From contig NZ_JAAUWT010000013.1 of the NCBI RefSeq assembly GCF_014694455.1, positions 103,386-167,385 on the forward strand: 64,000 nucleotides of DNA, read 5' to 3'. Origin of the DNA: Vibrio sp. S9_S30. GTDB taxonomy: Bacteria; Pseudomonadota; Gammaproteobacteria; Enterobacterales; Vibrionaceae. The position numbers and the translations under genes are program-made. Shown here piece after piece: positions 44,496 to 53,641 of this stretch (within the stretch, counting starts at the first letter, position 1; the number at the start of each line of letters is the position of its first letter). A model generated the notes under the pieces. It did no database searches, was not told the origin of the DNA, and worked only from the letters and a program-made list of their open reading frames with translations.

Positions 44496-45137
44496 TCAGA
44501 TTCCGAATTCGGCGCGGTACGCTTTTACAGCCTCAAGGTGCTCTGAATTGCCACCTTTCTCTTCCAGGTAAGAGATAAGATCCGTCAAGTTCACGATCGA
44601 AATCACGGCACAGCCAAAGTCGCGCTCTACTTCTTGAATGGCAGACAGTTCGCCTTTGCCTTTTTCTTGGCGGTCAATCGCCACTAGAACACCCGCTAAG
44701 TCCGCGCCATTCGCTTTAATGATTTCCATCGACTCACGAATCGCCGTACCCGCTGTGATCACATCGTCCACCAGCATAATGCGACCTTCTAGCGCACTGC
44801 CAACAAGGTTGCCACCTTCACCATGGTTTTTCGCTTCTTTACGGTTGAAGCAGTATGGCGTGTCCACATCGTGGTGATCGGCCAATGCAACTGCCGTCGT
44901 TGTTGCGATAGGGATACCTTTATACGCAGGACCAAACAGCACATCGTAATCAATCTCAGAATCGACCAACGCCGCGGCATAGAAACGCCCCAACTTTGCC
45001 AAATCACGACCTGTATTGAACAAGCCAGCGTTAAAGAAGTAAGGGCTCTTACGACCTGATTTTAAAGTAAATTCACCAAACTTAAGCACTTCTTTCTCTA
45101 GTGCAAACTCAATAAAATCACGCTGGTATGCTTTCAT
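44496..45137 (-). CDS. pyrE: Orotate phosphoribosyltransferase
   Basis: A 213-residue enzyme of pyrimidine synthesis that joins orotate and PRPP to give OMP. The PRPP-binding loop is IMLVDDVITAGTAIRES near residue 120; VLFGPAYKGIPIATTTAVAL is the flanking conserved block and LKSGRKSPYFFNAG the N-terminal signature. It is the second gene after rph, with an attenuator between them, the same layout by which UTP level controls pyrE in E. coli. Confidence 0.97.
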   Translation of the reverse strand: MKAYQRDFIEFALEKEVLKFGEFTLKSGRKSPYFFNAGLFNTGRDLAKLGRFYAAALVDSEIDYDVLFGPAYKGIPIATTTAVALADHHDVDTPYCFNRKEAKNHGEGGNLVGSALEGRIMLVDDVITAGTAIRESMEIIKANGADLAGVLVAIDRQEKGKGELSAIQEVERDFGCAVISIVNLTDLISYLEEKGGNSEHLEAVKAYRAEFGI

Positions 45138-45223
45138 TCATTCTCTCTCTATTTTCTTAGTGTGTTTCATCGCCTACTTCGTCCACGGCGCTCAAATAGA
45201 TTAGAGTCATGAACAAAGTAAGC

Positions 45224-45251
45224 AAAAAAATAGCCCCTCAGTGAGGAGCCA
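45224..45251 (-). terminator. pyrE attenuator between rph and pyrE
   Basis: On the minus strand a stem of about nine pairs (TGGCTCCTC with GAGGGGCTA, including wobble pairs) is followed by seven T. It begins about ten bases after the rph stop codon. In E. coli, ribosomes translating rph close behind polymerase prevent a comparable hairpin when UTP is low, which raises pyrE expression. The spacing here fits that mechanism. Confidence 0.8.
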
Positions 45252-45260
45252 TTCATTAAA

Positions 45261-45977
45261 TCAGTTTTCTAACGCTTTCTTCTGTGTTTCTACAATGGAA
45301 TTGATGCCAGTTTTTGCTAGCGCCAGCAACTCCAATAATTCTTCGTGGCTAAACGGTTCACCTTCTGCGGTGCCCTGCACTTCAATCATACGACCGTCTT
45401 CCGTCATCACAACGTTCATATCGGTTTCGGCGGCGGAATCTTCAACGTACTCAAGGTCACACAACGCTTTTCCTTCCACAATACCAACAGAAACTGCGGC
45501 AACGTGGCCTTTCATGGGGTTCGCTTTCAGTTTGCCTTGGTCTATCAAACGTTGGAACGCGTCTGCCATCGCAACGCTTGCTCCGGAAATCGCCGCGGTA
45601 CGAGTACCACCATCGGCCTGGATCACATCACAGTCGACCGTCACCATCACTTCGCCCATGGCTTCTAAATCCACTGCGGCGCGCAAGCTGCGAGCAATCA
45701 AACGTTGGATTTCCATCGTACGACCGCCTTGCTTACCACTTGCGGCTTCACGGCGATTACGAGTGTGGGTTGCACGTGGCAACATACCGTATTCTGCGGT
45801 TACCCAGCCCCTGCCTTGACCTTTTAGCCAACGAGGCACATTTTCTTCCACACTGGCGTTACACAACACCTTTGTATTGCCAAACTCGACAAGCACGGAG
45901 CCTTCGGCATACGCAGTATAGTTACGAGTCATTTTGATTGGGCGAACTTGTTCCGCGGTGCGATCGTCTGGACGCAT
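45261..45977 (-). CDS. rph: Ribonuclease PH
   Basis: A 238-residue phosphorolytic exonuclease that trims tRNA 3' ends. MRPDDRTAEQVRPI at the start, GWVTAEYGMLPRATHTRN with its conserved RNA- and phosphate-contact residues, and DCDVIQADGGTRTAAISGA in the middle are standard. The protein appears full length, unlike the frameshifted rph of E. coli K-12, so it should be active. Translation of its end also controls pyrE through the attenuator that follows. Confidence 0.97.
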   Translation of the reverse strand: MRPDDRTAEQVRPIKMTRNYTAYAEGSVLVEFGNTKVLCNASVEENVPRWLKGQGRGWVTAEYGMLPRATHTRNRREAASGKQGGRTMEIQRLIARSLRAAVDLEAMGEVMVTVDCDVIQADGGTRTAAISGASVAMADAFQRLIDQGKLKANPMKGHVAAVSVGIVEGKALCDLEYVEDSAAETDMNVVMTEDGRMIEVQGTAEGEPFSHEELLELLALAKTGINSIVETQKKALEN

Positions 45978-46165
45978 GGATAAATACCTTTCATGGGGAG
46001 GCGAATTTGGTTGGAGGCAAAGTATATAGGAATTCCCTCGAGCTGCCTAGCCATGACGACCACCCAGATCACGGCAAACCACCGGATATCTCGTACCTAA
46101 CACAGTGATTATGCTACTATACCGCCCATTCAAAATTTTCATCTCCGCGAGCAAAGGACAATTCA

Positions 46166-47032
46166 ATGATCTACAGCATGACTGCTTATGCACGAAAAGA
46201 AATCAAAGGTAACTGGGGCAGCGCAGTTTGGGAGATTCGCTCCGTCAATCAACGCTATTTAGAAACCTACTTTCGTTTGCCAGAGCAATTCCGTGGTCTT
46301 GAACCTATCCTGCGTGAGCGCTTTCGTAAAAAGCTGGCACGCGGAAAAGTAGAATGTCACCTGCGCTTTGAAGCGAACCCAGCAGCAAAAGGCGAAATCA
46401 CCATCAATCAAGACTTGGCACAGCAAGTGATCAACGCAGCAAATCAAGTGATGTCGATGACCGGCGAAGACAGCCGCATCAACCCGTTCCAAGTCATGAA
46501 CTGGCCAGGTGTGATGGAAACCCCTGAACAAGACATGGACGCCATAAACAAAGATCTACTGGGCGCCTTTGATGAAGGGCTAAAAGACTTTATTGACGCT
46601 CGTGGCCGTGAAGGCGAAAACATGAAAGCCTTAATCGAGCAGCGTTTGTCTGCCATCACCGAGCAAGTAGTGAAAGTTCGTGCGCGCATGCCAGAAATTC
46701 TAGAATGGCAACGCGAACGCCTACTCACCAAGTTTGAAGAGGCCAAGATCGAGCTAGAAGGTTCACGCGTGGAACAAGAGCTGATTCTTTTGGCTCAAAA
46801 ATCCGATGTCGCTGAAGAGTTGGACCGCTTGGACTCACACGTAAAAGAAGCCAACAACATCCTTAAGAAGGGTGGCGCATGTGGTCGTAAACTCGACTTC
46901 ATGATGCAAGAATTCAACCGCGAGTCGAACACGCTGGCATCCAAATCCATCAGCACAGACATCACTGCATCTGGCGTAGAACTGAAAGTTCTAATCGAGC
47001 AAATGCGTGAGCAAATTCAGAATATTGAGTAG
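46166..47032 (+). CDS. yicC: YicC/YloC-family endoribonuclease
   Basis: A 288-residue protein of the YicC family (YicC_N domain then DUF1732). The N-terminus IYSMTAYARKEIKGNWGSAV and the C-terminal block HVKEANNILKKGGACGRKLD and FMMQEFNRESNTLASK are nearly invariant in the family. Members cleave RNA endonucleolytically and E. coli YicC takes part in sRNA turnover. It is divergent from rph, as in E. coli. Its downstream neighbour here is an inserted restriction-modification pair on the other strand. Confidence 0.92.
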   Translation: MIYSMTAYARKEIKGNWGSAVWEIRSVNQRYLETYFRLPEQFRGLEPILRERFRKKLARGKVECHLRFEANPAAKGEITINQDLAQQVINAANQVMSMTGEDSRINPFQVMNWPGVMETPEQDMDAINKDLLGAFDEGLKDFIDARGREGENMKALIEQRLSAITEQVVKVRARMPEILEWQRERLLTKFEEAKIELEGSRVEQELILLAQKSDVAEELDRLDSHVKEANNILKKGGACGRKLDFMMQEFNRESNTLASKSISTDITASGVELKVLIEQMREQIQNIE

Positions 47033-47043
47033 TCAAAGATGAC

Positions 47044-47077
47044 ACAGTTTATTGAGTCTCAACACTCAATAAACTGT
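47044..47077. terminator. Long perfect hairpin downstream of yicC
   Basis: A perfect 14-bp stem (ACAGTTTATTGAGT/ACTCAATAAACTGT) with the six-base loop CTCAAC lies 12 bases past the yicC stop and 46 bases from the convergent methyltransferase stop. It is AT-rich and has no T run, so it could be a bidirectional terminator, an RNA-stabilising hairpin or a boundary of the inserted segment. Confidence 0.5.
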
Positions 47078-47123
47078 AAGCCATAACAAATCACTTAGTG
47101 CCAACAGAAAAGGCACTAGTTCA

Positions 47124-48359
47124 CTATGCGTCGAGTTCATTTAAAAGGCGAACCAGAGCCCGTCCCATAGCAGCAGACAAATTGACTGGAACGGCATTAC
47201 CAATTTGTTTGTATTGGGCACTCAATGGACCTTGGAATTCCCAGTTATCAGGAAAAGTCTGTATCCTTGCATACTCTCTAATTTGTAAGGGTCTAGTCTC
47301 TGTTGGGTGACATCTTTCGGTCTGCTTCTGAGCAGGAGAGGTTGTTAACGTTAAACTGGGCTCATCCATAGACAATCTTCTCGCCATTCCTGTCTTACCG
47401 CCGCCTAAGTAATAACTTCCTTTCATATAGTCTTTTTGCATTTGTTCTGGCAAATCTCTCCAATATCCACCCTCTGGTACATGCTCCATTATTTTACGTT
47501 TATGTTCTGGATAAACTTGCCCCACCGAGGCTGCTACATCGGTATCGTATAGTTCCCCTGCTTTCAACGCATGCTTCAATGTCAACGGTTTGCAGTAATA
47601 GGACGGCCATTTAAATTGCGCCTTCTTTGCCAAATCATTTCTTATAGCAACAATAAATAGACGCTCTCGCTTTTGGGGAACTTTATAGCAGATTGCCTTT
47701 AATACACGAGGTTCAACTAAAGTATAGCCTAGCTCTTTAATCACCTCTTCAATCGTTTTAAGAGTACGACCATCATCGTGAGTCAGAAGAGCTCTAACAT
47801 TTTCAGCTAAGAAAACCTTCGGCTGCGTCTCCTTAATCGCTCTAGCCATTTCAAAAAATAACGTACCCCTAGTATCTTCAAAGCCTAAGCTCTTACCTGC
47901 ATAAGAAAAAGCTTGGCAAGGAAAACCACCTGTCAAAATATCCACTTCTCCCTTATAAGGAGTAAAGTCTACTTTGGAGATATCTCCCTCTACAACATTC
48001 CACTCTGGTCGGTTATACCGCAAGGTGTTGCATGCGTGTTTATCCCACTCATTTAAAAGGATACTCTTGAAGCCAGCTTGTTCCATACCAATAGCCAATC
48101 CTCCTCCTCCAGCAAATAACTCAATCAGGGAGTAGTTTCTATTTGGTGTAGTGTCTATTTCTCGCTCCCAGTTAGATTCAATAAACGCTCTCACTGACTC
48201 ATAATGGATAACTTGCTTGGCAGGGATCAAGCCGGTGGTATCACAAGGTTTTATCTCCCCTTTTTTAATCTTTCCTTCAATCACTTTTTTAGACGTTGAG
48301 ATCATATCTGCAAGCATACTGGGGGTGTACTGATAAGATTCATTGTGGACATCATACAT
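47124..48359 (-). CDS. DNA (cytosine-5-)-methyltransferase of a type II R-M system
   Basis: A 411-residue C5 methyltransferase. The AdoMet site SLIELFAGGGGLAIGMEQAG, the catalytic loop GGFPCQAFSYAGKSLG (nucleophile Cys) and ENV motif FLAENVRALL are clear, as are QKRERLFIVAIR and the terminal QIGNAVPV. The target-recognition region is near residues 310-370. About 75 residues precede the first motif (STSKKVIEGKIKKGEIKP) and could be a DNA-binding regulatory domain, as known for M.SsoII-like enzymes. It pairs with the nuclease gene upstream and should protect host DNA. Recognition site not readable. Confidence 0.92.
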   Translation of the reverse strand: MYDVHNESYQYTPSMLADMISTSKKVIEGKIKKGEIKPCDTTGLIPAKQVIHYESVRAFIESNWEREIDTTPNRNYSLIELFAGGGGLAIGMEQAGFKSILLNEWDKHACNTLRYNRPEWNVVEGDISKVDFTPYKGEVDILTGGFPCQAFSYAGKSLGFEDTRGTLFFEMARAIKETQPKVFLAENVRALLTHDDGRTLKTIEEVIKELGYTLVEPRVLKAICYKVPQKRERLFIVAIRNDLAKKAQFKWPSYYCKPLTLKHALKAGELYDTDVAASVGQVYPEHKRKIMEHVPEGGYWRDLPEQMQKDYMKGSYYLGGGKTGMARRLSMDEPSLTLTTSPAQKQTERCHPTETRPLQIREYARIQTFPDNWEFQGPLSAQYKQIGNAVPVNLSAAMGRALVRLLNELDA

Positions 48360-48528
48360 CTGACGCTTCCATCCTAATTATCAATTGACAAACACTGTTC
48401 AAGTATACAGCAACATCTGTGCTAGGTCCAATTGAAAAGCCTAAAAGTGAAATATCCTATGGTTTTTAGCTTAACCTGAGACTTATAGATCCACGATCTC
48501 AAATGCTTTGTATCTCTTGAAGGGCTAG

Positions 48529-49260
48529 TTATCCGCCATTTAGCATTCCGCTCTCTTCAATCTCTTTTGCCAAAGACAGGCAGCCCTCGTTTAGAAAATC
48601 ATCTGTAGGAAGGCTGAATATGAGAGTATCTAATTCCGCGACTAACTCATGATAAAACTCTTCATAACCTGTTAGTCTATGCCAAAACTCCTGCCCAACA
48701 ATAACTGGGTACTGTTCATTAATGGTCATATAGTGCTGACTTAATTCTCCAGCTGTCCCATAAAGCACTCCCATAATTAGGTCATTATTGTTAAGTAACA
48801 TAGAGTTTGTTCTAGCAAGATTGGTAACTGCCGTAAACTTTTTGAGAAGCGGTTTTACATCTTCAGAGTTTATAGTATTAGGTCCTGATTTGAGCTGGCA
48901 CCACTTCTTTCGACCATCAATGCGATCTTCAAACTCTATATCCATTCCTTTAATCAAAGAACCTTCCGCCAACTTCAACTCAACAAACATTTTTTGGATA
49001 CGATCACCAAAAGATGTGTTAATTGAAGTCCCTAAAACTCTAGGGTAATAGAGCGCCTTTGCTACTCCGATTGGTGTGAAGTCATCAGCCAGAACCTTTG
49101 ACAAATAACGAACAACTATTGGATTAATATTGTATGACTTAAGCCGAGCGTTTTGTTTTAGAGATTTTTCTTTGTGATTTAGAAAGATTTTCTGCTCGAA
49201 ATACTCGGTAATCTGACTTAACAAATGTTCTTTTTTCAATGTGTTAACCTTCATTTCCAA
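48529..49260 (-). CDS. Type II restriction endonuclease (EcoO109I/PmeII-like)
   Basis: A 243-residue protein that I match by pattern to the EcoO109I/PmeII group. Shared elements in order are NINPIVVRYL, SFGDRIQKMFVEL, the active-site region DIEFEDRIDGRKKWCQLKSG (an acidic residue and QLK in place of the PD-(D/E)xK ending), VLYG followed by the glycine-rich stretch, and VGQEFWHRLTG. It precedes the C5 methyltransferase by 169 bases in the same direction. EcoO109I cuts RGGNCCY, but specificity for this enzyme is only a guess. Confidence 0.72.
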   Translation of the reverse strand: MEMKVNTLKKEHLLSQITEYFEQKIFLNHKEKSLKQNARLKSYNINPIVVRYLSKVLADDFTPIGVAKALYYPRVLGTSINTSFGDRIQKMFVELKLAEGSLIKGMDIEFEDRIDGRKKWCQLKSGPNTINSEDVKPLLKKFTAVTNLARTNSMLLNNNDLIMGVLYGTAGELSQHYMTINEQYPVIVGQEFWHRLTGYEEFYHELVAELDTLIFSLPTDDFLNEGCLSLAKEIEESGMLNGG

Positions 49261-49391
49261 TCGACTAAGTTGATATTAATCGTTTCAATTGAGCAATTCA
49301 TTAATTTATAAGAAAAAAATCTCATTTAGACTACCTGTGGATGATAGGAGCACTTATCTAGTGTCCTTTATTGGTAAATAACTAACAGTGT

Positions 49392-50291
49392 TCACTCTTG
49401 AATTAACACAGAAGCAGTCAATAGCGCTTGCAGCCTTTTTATCAATGCCTTTCGTTTTTTGTGTTCCAAAATGAAGTCGTTAAAGCGGCGCTCAAAGGCA
49501 GGAAATTTATCCATAAACTGACATGCCTCAGCAAGTTGATGTAAATCGTTCGATGCATGATCATAACCACTGGCACAAGCGCGATTAGCCTGTTCTTGTA
49601 TGCGCAGCCAAACTTGATCACGCTGACTGTAAACCTCAGAAAGTTTTGCTTCCTTTGCTACTTTTTCTTCTGCCAGCCGTTTAGCCATGGCAATCGCCTG
49701 TTCTTTTTCTAATTGCGCTTCAGCAATATCAATGTAAGGTGCGATGACTTGCCCATCCAACCAATGAGCATATTCCAAGTGTTCAAGTTCGCTCCCCTTT
49801 CTCGTCATTGCCATGGCTTGACTTCTAGATAATTCCCCTTGCTCGAATAAAGCAGTTAACAGATGGTCTTTCTCTTTTTCGGAAAGCTGGCTCAACCAAG
49901 CCGATGAATTCTGGCTATTCTGAATAGGGCAATGGCTTGCCCTATCCTGTAGCGCGAGGGTTAATGCTTTTAACATTCCCAAAGGGACATCGAACAGTGT
50001 CACAAACGCAAGCTGCGGCTCACTGAGTCTGTCAAAGTCAAACCCAACCATGGGAATCGGTGCAACGTCACTGCCACCATCCAACGCTCTAAGCCACATT
50101 AAATACAGTAAACGCCAGTCACCTTGTAAGAGTTCAGCACGAAGTGAAGATAAATGCAGAAAAAATTCATCGGCATCTTCGTCATCAAAATACTCGTGGT
50201 ATTCCTCTAGTGAGAATACCAACAGCTGCCATTGGTCACTGCCTAAATGCCCTTCTAGACGTTCAAATCGATAATATTGATATTCGCTTAT
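49392..50291 (-). pseudogene. Uncharacterised protein gene with lost start codon and apparent internal deletion
   Basis: The open frame from 50291 would begin ATA-AGC-GAA-TAT-CAA (SEYQYYRFERLEGHL), matching the conserved N-terminus MSEYQYYRF of a family I recall from many bacteria, but the first codon reads ATA and no ATG or GTG replaces it. The first usable codon is TTG 50222. In that family roughly 130 residues (including a WGDFKGDP-like stretch) follow the start; here the frame jumps to LGSDQWQLLVFSLEEYHEYF. The remainder (coiled-coil with RLAEEKVAKEAKLSEV, then DQVWLRIQEQ) looks normal. Function unknown. Alternatively it is a shortened gene using TTG. Confidence 0.6.
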
Positions 50292-50305
50292 GCTATTTAT
50301 TACTG

Positions 50306-51304
50306 TTAGATATCAAATAAAAAAGTGTCTTTTAACAAGGATTGTACTTTTACTTCTCTCTGTATGTATTCCCCATTGCAAAAGCATTTAGGATCCATGG
50401 TGATGAATCCCCAAAACTGCAAAAATCGATTAATAAAGCGCGATTCAACCATGGAACTCAATAACTTGCTTGGTGTGGCATAGTCGTCCGGTGGGAACTG
50501 TTGCAACAAGTCGGGAAATGCTGTTGCGACTTCATCAACCAGCAGTTCAACGTTAGCATGATTTTGCAAGCGCCACAGCATAAATAGCCAGAATGTCCGT
50601 AGGTCAATATCGTACTCCCAAGCATCCAAATATCCCCAGTTGTACTGGCTGATTGCCACTTCCAACATAGGTTCAAAGAATGCCTGAAGCCCCTGACTTT
50701 GATACTGTTTCAGAGCCGCCTTTTTTACATGATATCGACCGCTCCGGCGATAGATAATACCTGCGATTTCAGCCAAGACTCGGGTATAGTGCAATGCGTT
50801 AAACTTATCTTCATTGCTCCCTGCAAATTCGCTGATGCTTATGTCGCTTTCATATTGGGCAACGGCAAACTCGGGCAATAAATCACTGGCTTGTTTTACT
50901 AACTTCGCGGGTACATTCCCTTTACTGGTTGCCTTAAAAGAACCTTCATTTCGCATCGCTTCGTCTAAAATTAGCGCTAAATAACGCATTACAGGGCTAC
51001 TGGATAAGTCATTTGGTGTATGGATGCTTACCCCTGACAACTCTTTAAACGGTGCATGCAGCCAATTCCCCATCTGAGTCGGAGAGAGACCACAAAAATC
51101 TGTAATGGGCTGATTGTTTCTGTCATTCACCCTATGCTTTAACACCACATTCAATTCATCCAGCGATAAATCAGTATTCATAGAGAGAATGTTCTCTACT
51201 TCATCAAACATCTCCGCATGTTGCTTTGACACGCTATTCATACAGCATCGCTTATACTTTTTCCCGCTACCACAGGAGCAAAGATCGTTTCGTCCCAGCT
51301 TCAT
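50306..51304 (-). CDS. SEC-C metal-binding motif protein
   Basis: A 332-residue protein whose N-terminus is a SEC-C zinc-binding motif (LGRNDLCSCGSGKKYKRCC), the fold also found at the SecA C-terminus. The remainder is mostly helical and I recognise no catalytic motif; CFCNGEYIQREVKVQ occurs near the C-terminus. It lies 15 bases upstream of the decayed gene. Such SEC-C proteins often occur in accessory regions, but no function can be assigned. It may be co-transcribed with the downstream gene and the R-M pair, all minus strand. Confidence 0.75.
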   Translation of the reverse strand: MKLGRNDLCSCGSGKKYKRCCMNSVSKQHAEMFDEVENILSMNTDLSLDELNVVLKHRVNDRNNQPITDFCGLSPTQMGNWLHAPFKELSGVSIHTPNDLSSSPVMRYLALILDEAMRNEGSFKATSKGNVPAKLVKQASDLLPEFAVAQYESDISISEFAGSNEDKFNALHYTRVLAEIAGIIYRRSGRYHVKKAALKQYQSQGLQAFFEPMLEVAISQYNWGYLDAWEYDIDLRTFWLFMLWRLQNHANVELLVDEVATAFPDLLQQFPPDDYATPSKLLSSMVESRFINRFLQFWGFITMDPKCFCNGEYIQREVKVQSLLKDTFLFDI

Positions 51305-51618
51305 TCCACATCACCATTATCAACTTTGCATAGACACAGCATGCCACCTGCAATTTCAAATTTTCAAGATTTTAAATGCATTATCCTGATAGAATTTGAA
51401 CCGATACGCCCATAGGGGTAGGCGCATGCATCGCATATTCAATTGGCATACTCATCTTCTAATTCAATTTACAATCTTCACATCTCCAAATTGAACCAGT
51501 TGAGCGAACTTTTCCACAATCTGCTAACCTATGCAGCATTCAATAACTTGAGTAGCCAAACCACAAGGTTTCCGCCCTCTAATACAGACCCAACTACTTT
51601 GCTTTACCCGAGTTCACC
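51305..51618. other. Divergent intergenic region upstream of the SEC-C and LTA-synthase-like genes
   Basis: No gene is seen. It should carry promoters in both directions. I find no convincing promoter match, repeat or RNA. It marks the right border of the accessory segment that begins after yicC. Confidence 0.5.
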
Positions 51619-53514
51619 ATGATAAGAAACATACTAAGACTGTTTTTCACCTGTTTGCTGACCGCTTTTTCAAGCAAGGTTGTTTTCCTTTTCGCGGCAA
51701 CGTCGATTCCTCTGAGTCTGTTCAGCGTGGATGGCATCATTAGCTTGCTTTACGGGCTGCGATTTGATGCCACCATAGCGGCATTATTAACGGCACCCGC
51801 AGCATTGGTGTTACTGGTTCTGAATTTTCTTCGTTTCGACATGCGATGGGCGCTTCGCTTGTGGGCGAGTTTGGCTGTTTTATGGATCATTGGTGCAACG
51901 GCATCCGACACCATTTACGCTGAAGATGCGCGTAAACACGTCACCTTTGAACTCTTCACGGCGTCTGGCTTGGTTGATTCCGTACTGATCACGGCTTTCA
52001 CCGTGTATTACCCGCTGGTGATTTTAGGGCTGGTTCTGAGTGCCATTTCTGTCTTCATTATTTGGAAAAGCCGCTGGACGAGCATGGCGACCAGCCGCTT
52101 AACTATTGGTAAATACACACTGGCGACGCTGGCTTACCTCGTACTCACTGTCACCTTTATTCGTGGCGGTTGGTTCGATGCGCCTCAGTCCCCCATGAGC
52201 GCGTATAAAATCGGCCATAACGACAAAGCGTATCTGGCGTGGAGCGCGCCTTACAGCGTGACTTACTACCTTGCAAACGGCAAAAATAAGTCCATTTCGC
52301 GCATCACGGCCAGCCCTGAACCTTCGGTTCTTGACGCCTTCAATACCGCGCTCGATCAAGACGTCGCCTCCAACATTAGCGACGTCAAAAAAGCCAACGT
52401 GGTCTTTGTGTTGTTGGAAAGCTGGGCATCGGTGGACATGAATAGCTCGAATCCAGAACACCACTCCACCCCATTTTTTGATGCCCTACGTGCCAAATCG
52501 CTGACATCGGATGCCATGTATGCCGATGGATACCGAACCGTACAAGGTATTTTTGCCAGCATGTGCAGCTTCCCTAACCCTAACGGGGGCATCGTGGCGG
52601 GTACGCACTTGCAAAATAGCCAATATCAATGTTTGCCCGACATACTTCGTGAACAAGGATGGGACACACGTTTCGTCCAAGGCAGTGGCAAGGGCATTGT
52701 CGGCGCATTTGCGCAATCGCTCGGATTTACGGAATCCTATGGTAAAGAAGATTTTGACTTTGAAGCGCCGCGCAATGAGTGGGGGTTCCAAGACGACAGC
52801 ATCTATCGTTTCTCGATGGACAGAATCAAAGAAATGCAAAACAACGATTCCGGTAAACCCTTCTTTATTGCCATCAATACGGGGACAACGCACGGTTCGG
52901 TGTTGCCAGCCGAAGACGATTTTACGTTCGGAAAATCCACCATGCCTGAACTGCGCCGCAGCACCATGAACTACGCCGATAAAGCATTAAACACCTTTAT
53001 CACCGAACTGAACGACACCGTCAAAGCGCCAACATTGGTCGTACTGATGTCGGATCACACCGCCAAGATTGTGGAGCCGAACCTAGCGAAAAATTCGATT
53101 CCATTTCTGATCTACGCCACCGACGGCAGCGTACCCGCCATTCGCCACAATCGCGCCTCGTCTCAGCGTGATATAGGGAGCACCATTCTAGACTGGCTGG
53201 GAGGCTACGCGCCTTGGTTTACCGGTCATTCCCTGCTCAATGAAAATTACGCAGGGCAATCCAGCTTCTCCGATGGCGGCCTGTTCTTTTGGGTGGACGG
53301 CAAACGCATGGTCACGATTGACTCCAGCAACAACCGCTTACAGCAATGTTTTCTGATTAAAGAGGACACCATAAAACTGAAACCAGCCAACTGCGACGAG
53401 CCTTGGGTCGCGCCTCTATTCGAGCAAGGTCGCGACTTCAACGCGCTCACCCAAGAGCTGTTATTTAACGGCGAAACGACTCGGTATCGGGACATATTCA
53501 GCCAATCTCAATAG
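51619..53514 (+). CDS. LTA-synthase-family phosphoglycerol transferase/sulfatase
   Basis: A 631-residue inner-membrane enzyme with about five N-terminal membrane segments and a periplasmic sulfatase-fold domain from about residue 245. FVLLESWASVDM (metal-binding Glu), YADGYRTVQGIFASMCS (nucleophile Thr in RTVQG) and VVLMSDHTAKIVE (metal-binding Asp-His) are the catalytic blocks of LtaS/OpgB-like proteins. Gram-negative members transfer phosphoglycerol or phosphoethanolamine to glucans or lipids; the acceptor here is unknown. It lies upstream of gmk with its own gap. Confidence 0.85.
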   Translation: MIRNILRLFFTCLLTAFSSKVVFLFAATSIPLSLFSVDGIISLLYGLRFDATIAALLTAPAALVLLVLNFLRFDMRWALRLWASLAVLWIIGATASDTIYAEDARKHVTFELFTASGLVDSVLITAFTVYYPLVILGLVLSAISVFIIWKSRWTSMATSRLTIGKYTLATLAYLVLTVTFIRGGWFDAPQSPMSAYKIGHNDKAYLAWSAPYSVTYYLANGKNKSISRITASPEPSVLDAFNTALDQDVASNISDVKKANVVFVLLESWASVDMNSSNPEHHSTPFFDALRAKSLTSDAMYADGYRTVQGIFASMCSFPNPNGGIVAGTHLQNSQYQCLPDILREQGWDTRFVQGSGKGIVGAFAQSLGFTESYGKEDFDFEAPRNEWGFQDDSIYRFSMDRIKEMQNNDSGKPFFIAINTGTTHGSVLPAEDDFTFGKSTMPELRRSTMNYADKALNTFITELNDTVKAPTLVVLMSDHTAKIVEPNLAKNSIPFLIYATDGSVPAIRHNRASSQRDIGSTILDWLGGYAPWFTGHSLLNENYAGQSSFSDGGLFFWVDGKRMVTIDSSNNRLQQCFLIKEDTIKLKPANCDEPWVAPLFEQGRDFNALTQELLFNGETTRYRDIFSQSQ

Positions 53515-53529
53515 GTAAAAACAGAAGCA

Positions 53530-53559
53530 TTGAGGTTATTGAACAAAAAATGCTATCCT
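53530..53559 (+). promoter_or_regulatory. Probable promoter of gmk-rpoZ-spoT
   Basis: TTGAGG and TATCCT separated by 18 bases, about 80 bases upstream of gmk. The position between the end of the previous gene and gmk supports it. Confidence 0.5.
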
Positions 53560-53641
53560 TTCGCCCCATTTTTTAGGCATCTCATCCTGCAGTGCGTTAC
53601 ACTCGCATTCAGGTAACTAGGGTAAAGTAAGCGGATTATTC

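Noticed and set aside
45241..45819. 192-codon open frame on the plus strand antisense to rph
   Set aside because: It fully mirrors the conserved rph gene and consists of Ser/Pro/Thr-rich sequence typical of antisense frames in a GC-biased gene.
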